Positions 30,902 to 42,321 of a stretch of 64,000 nt of DNA are shown here, piece by piece (the first letter of the stretch is position 1; each line of letters starts with the position of its first letter). Source of the DNA: Anas platyrhynchos (taxonomy: Eukaryota; Chordata; Aves; Anseriformes; Anatidae). The stretch spans positions 8,305,501-8,369,500 of the forward strand of contig NC_092602.1 of assembly GCF_047663525.1 (NCBI RefSeq), given 5' to 3'. The translations under genes were made by a program, and so were the position numbers. The notes below the pieces were generated by a model. The model saw only the letters and a list, made by a program, of their open reading frames with translations, searched no databases and was not told the DNA's origin.

Positions 30902-31350
30902 CCTAGAAATAGAACGCGGGGGAGCCGGCGCCCCCCTCCCCTCCCCTGCAGTCCCCCTCGGCTCCGCCCCCTCGTTGCCTTCCCAGCGCGCAGGCGCAGG
31001 CGGCGGCAGCAGCGGCAGCGCGAGGCGCCGAGGCGGGCGGAGCGGGGCTGCTCACACGCCGCTGCCTGTGAGGGGACGCGGCCAGCGCGCGCGCGGCTGC
31101 CGCTCCGGGAGCGCGAGGCGCCGACCCGCCGCGGCTGAGGCGAAGCCCAACGGTCGCTGAGAGGGAGCCGCGGAGAGCGGGCGGTCGGGCGTGAGGCGGC
31201 GGCTGCGCTTCGGTCCCCTCCGCGCTCTACGCCCCTGCTCGCCCCCGGGAGCGCGTTTCGAGGCGCGGCTCGTAGCCCCCCTCCCGTCTCTCTCTCTCTC
31301 CCTCCGAGGGGCGCAGAGTGCCCAGCCCGGCAGCCACCACGGAAGCGGCC

Positions 31351-31437
31351 ATGGGGGACCGAGAGCAGCTGCTGCAGCGAGCCCGCCTGGCCGAGCAGGC
31401 GGAGCGCTACGACGATATGGCCTCGGCCATGAAGTCG
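31351..31437 (+). CDS. YWHAH: YWHAH coding exon 1
   Basis: ATG in strong context; donor GTGAGT begins at 31438. Encodes the 29-residue first part, [19 protein letters not shown] through ASAMKS, which forms the dimer interface. Confidence 0.97.
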
Positions 31438-34400
31438 GTGAGTGGGGCTGGGCCGGGCCGGCGGGGCGCGGGGAGGGTGCGGAAGGGAGGCCGGGCTGCC
31501 CCGAGGCGGGGTCGGGGCCCGGGCGGCACCTGGGGCCGCCTCTGCCATTTTCTTCCTCCCTTATTTCCTCCGCGCTCTCGCACGGCTCCCTCGCGGCCCC
31601 CCCTTGCGGTCCCAGCCCCGGGGGTGGGGCCGTGCCCCTGCCTTCCTCCGCAGCCCTCCCGCCGAGCCGCGGGAGCACGGGGCGAGCCCTCGGGGGCGCT
31701 GCCCCACATGGGGACCCCCCTGCCGCCCCTCCTGGCTTGTGGGGACTAGGGCAGGGGGAGATGGGTCTGACCTTGGGCTGCGCCTCCCCTTCCACGGCAG
31801 TGCGGGCCACGCCAGCGGTTGGGGGCGCTGGGCGGGGGTGCCTGGGAGAGCTGCGCCCGGCAAGGGGAGCCCCTTCCTTTTCTAGACGCTTCTGCGATAA
31901 AAGGCACGAAACGCGGGCCTCGGCCGCAAACGTGAGCGCTCCGATTCGGAGATGGTCTAGTGGCTGCATCCGGGTATAAAGGCTGTTCGGGGCACGGTTT
32001 CATAAGCTTTAACGTTGCCTTCTTGCCTCTCCTTTGTAGGGTAACGTTCTCAGTGCATTCCTTACACAGTTGAATACTGACATGTGTTTAAACAGTAAGC
32101 TGCAGTTGCAACTCAGCTCCTTTCAAAGCCAAGCAATGAAAATGAATTGTACTGACCTGTTTGTACTGGTACACAATAAAATCGGAGAATGAACAAACTT
32201 ACTATGTCTAGTTCCTTCTTTTTTGGAAAAAAAAAAAAAAAAACACAACATAAAAAGACACCACAAAGCATGAATCTAAATGTTAAGGGTAATGATAATG
32301 CTGGTAAATATTTTATAGTATCTTTGCTGTATCTGTTTGCAACAGGTATAGTCTTGTTAATCTCTTTTTTGTGAACACCAGAAGGCCTCAAGAGGACTCA
32401 GGTTTCCCTTGAGAGTAGTGCTGTTTAAAGACATGGGAGGGTTTTGGTTTGAAAGAGCAGCTTCAAATCAAGTTCACGTTAAATGAATTTGTATTTGTGA
32501 CAAAAATGGTCTTCTTCAGCAACTGGGATGTATGTCACATTCCTTAAATGAGGGCAGGAAAAAGGGATTTATTTTGTTGCCCTTGTATTTTTTTAATGTA
32601 CAAGCAACCTTCCCTATTGTGGCATAATAAATATTAGGACCAATCTAGTACATCTAATACTGAGATACTCAAGATGTATTGCTGCTTCAGATCTAGACAT
32701 TAAAATGAACTGTATTTAATGATATTACTAGAATTTCTGGTATGTATTATGTTTTAACAGCTTCATTCATCTCAAGAATGTTTTCCATTGCTATTTCTAA
32801 AGGAGGCAACCAAAAAATCCCTAAAATCCACTGCTGCTCTAGAAGACACAATTTCTAGGTGTAGACAGTGGCTTTTAATTTTTCCAAGCATTGCTGAACT
32901 ATAGTGTATATATGGCTCTCTGCACATGTGAAGCAAAAAGTATGTTTGACACGCTTCCAGAAATGCATAAATAAAAATGACTAGTGTGTACGTCTAGTTG
33001 TCTTCTTAAACTGACTTAACTACTGTTCAATTTTCATTCGTTTTATGCCATAGTATTCTCTAATATTATTTTTGCTCTCTAAGAAATTGTATAATGATGA
33101 GCTTCTGTAATTGGGAGCTTGTTAGCGCTTTGTAGGTGAGCTGAGCCTTGAGCATTTATGATGCATGACATTATAGACACTTAAATACAAAAATCAAACT
33201 ATTAAGAAGGTGAGTTTCCTCCTATGAAGCTGTTCATGTAATGTGGTGTGCCCCTAATGTAGCATCTATTGGTTGCTGGGCTTTTACAGGCGTTAACTCT
33301 TAAGATGGTAGTTTCCAGAACTCTCTTTTAAGAATGAGTTGATTTTATAGGTGTGAGCTTAAACACCTATTAAATACTATGTGGGTTCTGTTCCCACACA
33401 GCTAATGTTTCCTTCAATTTTAATGACTGTAAATAAGTATTTGGAGAACTTTTCTCTAAATAGAAGAATATTCAAATAATCTTGCAATCCAGTGATGTTA
33501 AGCTTCTTTCAACAAGAAATCAGTGTTCTAAATTGGATAGGCATTCTCAGTTCAATACTTTAGTTTGATTTAAAAAGATCTCTGCATGTAACGGATGATT
33601 TTTTTTTTTTTAAGTGGCTGTGTGAAAATAGCATGTTTCCAGTATAATAGAAATGCAAGTGCTTAGTTTCAGTTCCAGGTATTTATCACCACAATTCTAC
33701 AGTCCACAATATAGCCAGCAGCCTTATAGTTGCTCCTAAAACATAAAGTGACAAAAACTGTTTTAACAAAAGCATATATGCCCTGTCTTTGAGACTGCCG
33801 CTGAAGAAGTATGATAAAACTGTCATTTCAGCTGTTGCTATAAAGCTGAAGAAACACTTGTTGTTAAGTCCTATCAGTTCACTATTCCATAGAAAAGCTA
33901 GATGACGTAACAGTTGTAGCTTAAGTAAGGAAATGACTGTTCAATAATATATTTTTGTTGCTACTGAATTTTCGTTTCCTTAGAAGGGTTCCAGTACTTC
34001 TACTTACAATGTGTAGAGAGCGAAGTGTTCACTTAAATAGCTGTTACAAATTAATGGGTTTAATTAACTTTTTTTATTTTGCCAGAATTGTTTTAATAGC
34101 AAATAAATGCATGTGTAAATGTGCCTCTACTAAATGGCATTCGTCCAAGGGCAGTGGCAGTCCCATTGCATTAAATAATGCTTTAGGATTCCAACTATTT
34201 GAAATAACCCTACACGGTAGGTAAAAATTTGCTTCTAAACATACTGGGGAGAAAAAAAAAAAACAACAAACTTTTGGCATAAAGGATATTGCTTGTAGGA
34301 ACAAAGACGCTGAGAATACTGCACTGAATCCTTATGGGTGTAGATCATTCCAGAAATGGAGTTGAAATGTTGATTGTAAATACTAAATAGTTGAACAGTT

Positions 34401-37400
34401 ATACTTTAACTCTTAATATTTCAGTCAGTATTAATTCCAATATGTAGTGTTTGGAAGGTTCATTAATTTATATTGCTTTTCTAGTATAGGTATGTAGCAG
34501 GTGTAGACGTTTATACTTCAATTGAAAATGGAGATGGATTGCAGGTGAGATAAGTAATTTAAAATCAGTTGTGAAATAAATTTATTTCACTCTGAGAAGT
34601 ATTGAGTCTGTGTATAATCCAGAGCTTTTTAAGCCTAATCGCATGAGGTTCTAATTCAGTTTGTAGGCTTTATCTATGTATGTGAAGGGAATTAAGTTTG
34701 AGGTGTTCTGAATTTTTAATACTGTATCGCTAGCTTCTTCATATTAGTGTCTGGTTTTGGGTTGATGAGGTAAGTGTGTAGGATGAGGGATTGAGATGCC
34801 TTTAATATAAACAATATCCTTCCTTGCTTTGAGATGACTTCCTTACTGTGGTTTTATACAGTAAATGTAGCTATAGAGCCTCCAATGCTTGGTATAAAAC
34901 ACTGAAGCTATGCGATACAAGAAATTATTCTGGTTTAAACTTAGGTGTGAGAGGTGTGCTTTTGTAAGAAAAGTATGGGGCAACACCTAAGTTGTTATTA
35001 CTTAGAAGTCATGCTACAATTAGGTTTTTCTATTAAGTGCTATTGTTTTTGCTAACAAACATTACAGAAAGGCTAGGTCTAAAAAGTAAAACTACATTGC
35101 TGGAACCAAAGATCTTTTCTATTAAGGAAAAGTTATAGGTACAACAGAGGACAGGAAAAAAAATCCTTTAGCATTCCAAGCTTTTCTTTACATCCCAATA
35201 TGTAAAGGCAAAAATGTCTGGTTTTATTTAATTTCATAATATATCTGAAATTGATAGAACAGTTGATAGATCCCTAAAGGTCAAATAATTTTCTTTGAGA
35301 GTAGTTTCTTGTAATATAACCACTATATGAGGAAGGCAGATGTGTTTTTTAGATGGACATAAAACATCAACATTTTTAACCAGGACAGGGAATAGTTTGC
35401 CATTTCTCTTTCAGAAATCACCTTTGGGATGAGATGGAAATGGCTCAGGACTAATGAAATAAAAATGAGGGAGGTGAGGTGGAAGTGACACTAACATCCT
35501 GAGGCTTGTTGAAAGGTGAGACTGCAAAGGAATGAGTTTCACTCCGAGCATTGGCAACTTCTACCCCAGGAGGAATCACTAGTGAGCAGCTACTCATCTG
35601 TTACACCAAGTTTCTGCACTCTACATCTATGTTAGGTGCTGCTCGCTTTGGAAGTGGTTATCAGTTTTTAGATTAACACAATCTGCTAAGAAATGGTATG
35701 GTATTGATATCTGAACTGTACCTTACCTGAGAAATTAATTAGCTTTGTGCTTCGAGGCTTGTGGCACTGCTCTGTGTAGTCTTCCAATTATGATATGTTG
35801 CATCTGTTACAGCTGTGGTTGATGCTGCCGAATGAGAAGTATTGTCTGTCTTAAAGCAAACCTAAAAGCTTCATTTCTGTATTACAATATTTAATTCCTT
35901 TGATACAGTGCTAAAACCTCACTTCAAAAACTATTAAATATGGGCGTATGAATGTCCATTTTTATTTCTAACTGGAAGTGTGAAAAGTCTGAAGAAACAA
36001 GGGAAGTCTAAACTGCTTTCAAACATTTCTCAGTTAATTTAGAGTGGTGATCTTCAGTCTATTGACTGTTTTGAAGCTAATTTTATTTTGTGCTAGGTTT
36101 GAATAGCTCTGTTGTGGAAGATTAATCCTTTGCCATCAGACTGTTGGCTTGCATTTGGGAAGGCAATATATTTGACAACAGGCTGTATAGTTGTTGAAAG
36201 TTTCTGCTCTGTTGTCCAAAACTTACAGTTAAGTCAGTTTCTTAATTTGTCACTAATTGTTTAGAAAACATTTTTGAAAGTCTTTGTTGGAAGACCAGAA
36301 TCTTCTAATGTTTTTTCTCCCTAGTTTTATGTATCCTAAAAAGACAATACTCATTACCAAAAAAACCCACAATTGTTTAGAGAGAGGCTTGAACTGATAT
36401 TTTTTGCTGATTCTCCAAGACCCATGAGTAACTTTTGATACATATTAAAGCTATTAAGCATCTCCTAAGTATATTGAATTAGCTTCTGTTATCTTTTCCT
36501 TTTTTATTTAAGGAATATTTTCAAGTGAGTTTATGGCCATCTTGAATATTAAACTGTACAGTCTAGTGGTAATCTTAAATAGTTTAAGTCTATTAAAAAT
36601 CTTTTCTCTTAGGTACTGTCATATTCTAAGTAGTTAGCGTTTTTTTCCTACATATGAACAACTGCTTTGTAGCTAGTCCTGTGAGGGATGGTTTATTTCT
36701 TGTTTGTGACTGTTTTACATGAATGTACCTTGAGTATTCCCTGCTATTTCTTAATCTTGTGATATCTTGTTGGTCGAGTGCTTACAGAGAGTTTTAGTAA
36801 CCTTATTTAGCACAAGCTAAACCTCAGCTGGCCAGTTAAAAGTTAATGTATGCAGTTTTCAAAAGGTAAAATGACTGTAGACCTACTTCTAATACTGAAG
36901 GTTGAGTAAAAACCAACCAAGATGACCAAAGATTATGCTAGACTTTACAAGTTTCTCCCTCTGTTAATGTGCAGTTTAAGAGTTTGAATGTAAGAAATTT
37001 CTGCAAATACGTTGTTTATCAATACCTGCATTGAATTTGAGTTATGGTTAAGGAAGGGAAGGTGGGAGGGCTTTTCAGGTGTAGGTTATTTGCAAATGTT
37101 GCATCTCCTGTGCAAGTGGGCTTTATGAATCAGCGTTTTCAGGGTGGGTGTTGTGATGCGTTCTCTGCGTTTGAAAATGAGTAACATCTGCAGAGAGAGA
37201 ATGGACTAGAAAAATCTGGAATACTCTTTCAAGGCTAGTGGTATTGCTGTAAGATTGTATTTTGTCTCTTGTGACAAATGAGATGAAATTTTGAAAATTG
37301 ACAACTTACAAGGATGTAAGTAAATACACCAGCTGAATGGTATAGTAAAAATTCAGCTTTTAGTAATCTATTTTTTTTTCAGTGCTTCTCAGGGTATTTG

Positions 37401-40260
37401 TTAGAAACTGTAAAATACCATTCTGGCGTCTTCACTACACAGAAGATAACTGTCTCTATTTTAAAGCTTAAGAAGTCACTTTAAGGAGGTAGAAGAAATA
37501 AATAAGGGTTAGGGTGACTGTATATCTCAGTTCACAAATAGATGAACACTAGCATTTAGGAGGGTCCCTAATCTGAAGCGGAGGGAAGGGGATTGAATAC
37601 GAAGGTTGTAGCACCTAGTTGAGAGTAAGAAACAGGAGATAAATGGAGGACGAGGTGAAAAACTGTAACGATGATGCATTGGATAAAGAATTAGGGTAGC
37701 TGTGGGTAGATTTCATTCCTGTCACATGGAGTCTGGGTTACAAGGGCAAGAGGTGGCACATTTCTTACTATTTTCCCACCAAGACTCAAGTTAGTTTTGT
37801 GCATCCATAGTTACCTTTGTCCTGTATAGTTTTTCATACTCAACATACAGGTAACATAACACAGTAGTATGTTATCTTCAAAAATACAAGAAAAAATGCT
37901 TGATATGTTAATGAAGACGGGTGGGGGAAAGAAGCTTTATTGTTAAATGGTGTTTGAAGTTTTAACAAAGCATCATTGATTCCTTTAAAATAAGCCACTC
38001 TGAGCGAAATTGAAGTTCTTTCAGGTGCAGGCCTTTCAAGTGAAGTTCTCCAGTAGTGTAGGAAAGACCAAGTGATCAAAGACAAAGAAGCAAGTGATAA
38101 TCTGTGGTGGTTTTTATTCTACTTCTGTAAAAGGAAATGCTCTTCTAATAGACTGTAGGGAATAAAAATCTCTTGGCTGAGCCCTGACATCTAGAAGGAG
38201 TTGATGTCTTTACTAGAGAGGATATTACAGGTAGATCATAGAGATTGTGCCTAGGATAATGTTGAGTGGAAGCTATGGAGAAGCTTGTGACAACTACATT
38301 AGAGTTGATTCCTGTGCATTTTACCCTTTGTAGACAGTCTGTCATTACATTAGACCAGGCAGAGCAGTGTCTTGTGGGAATTGAGGCCCCTTGAGCTGTT
38401 GGGAAGAGGTATTTTGGAGACAACTAAATTTTCCGTAAACTCTTATGGAAACAGATAATTCATAGAATCATAGAAACATAGAGTGGCTTGGCTTGGAAGG
38501 GACCTTAAAGATCATCTAATTCCATCCCCCCACTGCAATGGGCAGGGACACCTTCCACTGGAAGGTGTATAATTCATATAAACTATTTCTTTAGACTAGG
38601 AAGGATGTGTTCACTGGATGGTACACTGGCTACACCAAAGGTCTAAAAATAGTGTAGATATCTGTGACAGTTGTTTGCAGTGTACAAGTATTTGCAGATG
38701 TTCTGATGTGTCATGTGGTGTAAATATGCACATTTTTTGAAAGTAGTTAATGATTTTAGCAGTGTGAGCAGCATCGGGTTTACTTTCACATGGAAGTATG
38801 TATCCTTAGAATTCTAGTGACTTCTTTCAATGCAGTTAATGCAGTATTCTTAAAAGTAGTTGAGCTGTGTTTTTAATCTAATTCCTCAGCTTAATTTCAT
38901 GTTTCTAAACGTGCAAAAATTGAACAACTCAAAGTGACTGAGTTTGAAAGGCATTTTTCCCTAATTATCAGAGTGAAAAAGGCCTAAATGCAGTATTAAA
39001 TTTCTTCCATGTTTATCCCAGAAATTTGTCAGCACCCATCAGTCTACAGATATCCAGATAACTTTTGCATTACGTTGTATAATTGCTCATTAAGTGAAAG
39101 ATAGTATGAAACACTAATTCCATTTGTACTATGCAGAGCTTAATCATACTGACTTCAGCGCTTCCATCTCTGCTGTAGAATGAAAGCAAGCAGCAGGGGA
39201 AAAGAAATGCAAGGACTGCATCAGTTTCCAGTGTCTGTGCTGTGTTCCAGATGCGTAAAACTGGTATTCTAGGTACATTTAAATTCATTGTTAAATACGT
39301 AGTCTACATAATTATAGCAAAGACTTCCTAAGAACTGAGCCCTCCTGCGAATGCTTCTCCGTTACTCCAGTCTGACTCACCCTCATTCAGTGAATATGCT
39401 TTGTAATGGGTTTTAAATACCAGTTCTATTACAGCAGAACTGTGGGGGTATTCATTATGTCTTGACTGCAAAACCAGTTTTAAATTTTCAGTGTTAAAAA
39501 CTGTCTCCTGTCTAGAAGGAATTTTGAATCTTGTACCATGTGATGCAAGCTCCCATGCTCTTTAGACAAGCCCTTTAAATTTGATCTTTGTCTGTATTTT
39601 CAGGTAACTGAGCTGAATGAGCCTCTCTCAAATGAGGACAGAAACCTGCTGTCTGTAGCCTACAAGAATGTAGTTGGAGCTAGACGATCTTCCTGGCGTG
39701 TGATCAGCAGCATAGAGCAGAAGACTATGGCGGATGGGAATGAGAAGAAGCTGGAGAAGGTCAAAGCCTATAGGGAGAAGATAGAAAAGGAGCTTGAGAC
39801 GGTCTGCAATGATGTTTTGGCTCTCCTCGATAAGTACTTGATCAAGAACTGCAATGACTTCCAGTATGAGAGCAAGGTCTTTTATCTGAAAATGAAAGGA
39901 GATTATTACCGCTACTTGGCAGAAGTTGCTGCTGGAGAGAAGAAGAACAGTGTCGTGGAAGCCTCAGAAGCTGCCTATAAAGAGGCCTTTGAAATCAGCA
40001 AAGAGCACATGCAGCCCACTCACCCAATTAGGCTTGGGCTGGCACTCAATTTCTCGGTGTTCTACTATGAAATCCAGAATGCCCCTGAGCAAGCCTGCCT
40101 TTTAGCCAAACAAGCCTTTGATGATGCCATAGCAGAGCTGGACACACTAAACGAGGATTCCTACAAGGACTCCACTCTCATCATGCAGTTACTTCGAGAT
40201 AACCTCACTCTGTGGACGAGTGACCAGCAAGATGAAGAAGCAGGAGAGGGCAATAATTAA
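31351..40260 (+). CDS. YWHAH: YWHAH, 14-3-3 protein eta (complete)
   Basis: Dimeric cytosolic adaptor that binds phosphoserine/phosphothreonine motifs on many clients. Two coding exons, 31351-31437 and 39604-40260, join in phase 0 (AAG TCG | GTA ACT) to give 247 residues, one Asn longer at the C-terminus than the 246-residue human protein as I remember it. The 14-3-3 signature 1 ([11 protein letters not shown]) is at residues 42-52 and signature 2 at 216-235. The phosphopeptide-binding residues K50, R57, R132 and Y133 are present. Start [19 protein letters not shown] and tail [11 protein letters not shown] identify the eta isoform rather than gamma or zeta. The ATG (GCGGCCATGG) has a strong Kozak context. 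The 8.2-kb intron position, after codon 29, is typical. Promoter is CpG-island type. Confidence 0.98.
31438..39603 (+). other. YWHAH: YWHAH intron 1
   Basis: Intron of 8166 bases with a consensus donor (GTGAGT) and acceptor (CTGTATTTTCAG). The first 500 bases belong to the CpG island. The rest is AT-rich, with one CR1 fragment near 38.5 kb, an A-run near 32227-32244, and no coding exon that I can see. Confidence 0.93.
38461..38568 (-). mobile_element. CR1 LINE 3' fragment
   Basis: ATAGAATCATAGAA, then GGCTTGGAAGGGACCTTAAAG, split here as motif, and ATCATCTAATTCCATCCCCCC are the reverse complement of the bird CR1 3' end. The fragment is strongly 5'-truncated and is flanked by an exact 10-bp direct repeat, ATAATTCATA, at 38455-38464 and 38569-38578. 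Confidence 0.9.
39604..40260 (+). CDS. YWHAH: YWHAH coding exon 2 with stop
   Basis: Acceptor CTGTATTTTCAG ends at 39603. Encodes residues 30-247, including both family signatures and the ligand-binding groove; TAA at 40258-40260. Confidence 0.98.
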   Translation, partial: VTELNEPLSNEDRNLLSVAYKNVVGARRSSWRVISSIEQKTMADGNEKKLEKVKAYREKIEKELETVCNDVLALLDKYLIKNCNDFQYESKVFYLKMKGDYYRYLAEVAAGEKKNSVVEASEAAYKEAFEISKEHMQPTHPIRLGLALNFSVFYYEIQNAPEQACLLAKQAFDDAIAELDTLNEDSYKDSTLIMQLLRDNLTLWTSDQQDEEAGEGNN

Positions 40261-40733
40261 AAAGCTTTTCTCTGATCTGTCTTTCATCCACTTCACAATC
40301 CCCGTCATCACCAATATTACCTTGCCACAGTCACACTAAATATCTAGTGCTAAGCATATCTGTATTGTACAGCTGTTCAGATCTGCTGTCCACTTTATCA
40401 AGAAGCAGTTTCAGATGAGTCTTCATGGGCATTGATGGATCGATTGGTTTATTGGCCCTATTTATCTTAGGTGCACTTAAACAGTGCAGAAAGATGCATA
40501 TTAAATGAGGCATTTTTAGTTTGCCTGTTGATTAGAACATAAGGGGAAGAATAATGGAAAGCGATTGAGGATGATTAGATTCCAGTTAAAATTTTTGCCA
40601 TTTGAAATGAGCTGACAGTTCTGTTAAGCAGTACATTTTGTGCATGCAAAATCAATTAGCCACCTCAATTTTTTTTCCAGTCAATGAAAGCAGTTAAGCT
40701 GATGTGAAATGACAGCCCTGTTCATCAGTTTAC

Positions 40734-40739
40734 AATAAA
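40734..40739 (+). terminator. YWHAH proximal poly(A) signal (AATAAA)
   Basis: Canonical hexamer about 475 bases after the stop codon. Confidence 0.5.
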
Positions 40740-41006
40740 CTGTTTGAAATGTGAGGTTTCAGTAGCAATTTTTTTTTTTTGCCTCTAACTTATGTGCACA
40801 GTTTCTTTTAATGCAGTGCATCTACCTAAGAGTTTTGATACTTGTAACCTTTTGCAGTTGTTTTGAAGAATCATGAATTTATTTTTTTGTAAATTCTGGC
40901 TGTTTAGTTGTCTGTGTATTCTGACAACACTATGTCATTATTAGCCCATGTTAAGATGGATGACTGAGATGCCGGACTTCTAAATTAAATGTTTTGGAAT
41001 TAAATG

Positions 41007-41017
41007 AATAAAATAAA
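41007..41017 (+). terminator. YWHAH distal poly(A) signals (overlapping AATAAA)
   Basis: Two overlapping canonical hexamers, followed by GGGGTTATT and by TGTCCTGTCTTTTGTTC, a plausible downstream GU-rich element. Confidence 0.6.
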
Positions 41018-42295
41018 ATGCTGCTTCGGGGTTATTATCTCTACATAAGCTGTCCTGTCTTTTGTTCAGAGTAAAGATTGAGTTACTTACTATATCATTG
41101 ATGGGTCAAAACATGTTCAATCAAAAGTGTAGTGAGAAGTTGCCTCATATGCTAAAAATAAATAAACAAACAATGGTATGCTAAAATGAAAAAAAAACAA
41201 CAACAACAAAAAAAAACACAACACAGCAAACTAAAATGATACTGCTCACCTGTGTTAAAAATGAAGTTTCCAAAGCTATGTTTTAGTTAATTTGCTTGGT
41301 AGAGCAGTTGTAATGCAATTCTGCTGAGGAGCTAAAATGTGGTAAGGAATAGTAATTGTTACACAGGTGCAGAGATTTGTATTATTTACTTCTGTCCACC
41401 CTAAACCATTTTTTCTGAAGTACCAAACAAAAAATCACCTTTACATAGTCTCAGTAACAATGCAGTATTTCTTTTTAAAGAATGCCTCTCTGTTGTAGCT
41501 AACTTAAATCTAGTCCCCAAACTTATTATTTTTTTTTTTTCCTCTCCCCTAACAGTTAGTGTATATTCATTGGTTCCATATGTACTTCTGTAATGGTATG
41601 TTACAGAAGCAGGGAAAAAGTTAGCTGTTGTTGAGTTGCATGTGATTGTATCCAGACTGCACCTGAGCTAGCTGAAAGGTCAAGTAAGTTCTTATTTTTA
41701 TCTAAATCAATTTTTCTTTGATTTGTACAATAAATAGTACTGGCCTAAAGAACCACAGCTCATACTTTTTAAAAGCAATGCACTGGTTATTTTTAAAGAC
41801 CTGGGGGATTAGATTTTAGTCATAGACTTCTCCATATATTCTATTGTCTTCTAGGTGATTCCAGCTTTATTATGTGAGTAAAGCTTGTGAGGATCAGAAG
41901 ACTAGTGCAACATGTGGAAAAGATGAAACTACAGAACCTTGGTGGGCTGTTGCATAAGTTCGAGATGCTTGACCTCCTCCTAAAGTAGCCTGAAGTGTGT
42001 ACTTAATATGAATTATTGCTGTGTGCCTGTAGCCTATTCTGGAAGTCCCTTTTTCTTGCTCTGTTTGCTCAAACAGTGCGTGAGTCCCTGTTCCTTCAAT
42101 TGCTGGAGTCTTCTGGCCAGTAATAACCTTTTGGACTTTACAAGGCTCATATATGGTGCTCTTACATATTCTTATTTCTTCCCTTTCAAATTTGCATACC
42201 TGCCACTGTGGAATCAAGACGAAACTTGGCAATGAGACTGCCTTTATGCATCAAAACACTGTATGTTTAATCATTATTGGTGATTGCTAGGTTTC

Positions 42296-42321
42296 TTTTT
42301 TTTTTTTTTTTTTTTTTTTTT
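42296..42321. repeat. Poly(T) tract (26 T)
   Basis: Uninterrupted run of T, possibly the tail of a retroposed sequence on the minus strand, but no source is recognisable. Confidence 0.95.

Larger units (their letters stand above)
30300..31950 (+). promoter_or_regulatory. YWHAH: YWHAH CpG island and promoter
   Basis: CpG-rich region enclosing YWHAH coding exon 1 and extending about 1 kb upstream. The likely core promoter is near 30880-30920, where TATTTATAG and a CRE lie about 440 bases before the ATG. A GGGCT repeat lies at 30667-30690. Numerous long open frames on both strands are GC artefacts. Confidence 0.75.
40261..41040 (+). other. YWHAH: YWHAH 3' UTR
   Basis: AT-rich untranslated region with AATAAA at 40734-40739 and overlapping AATAAA hexamers at 41007-41012 and 41012-41017, followed by GT-rich sequence. 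This suggests short and long 3' UTR forms of about 0.5 and 0.8 kb. Further AATAAA-like hexamers occur beyond 41.1 kb. Confidence 0.7.

Noticed and set aside
31052-31969. 305-codon minus-strand open frame over the YWHAH CpG island
   Set aside because: It is antisense to coding exon 1 and consists of low-complexity Pro/Arg/Ala/Gly sequence. High GC removes stop codons in all frames; there is no recognisable domain.
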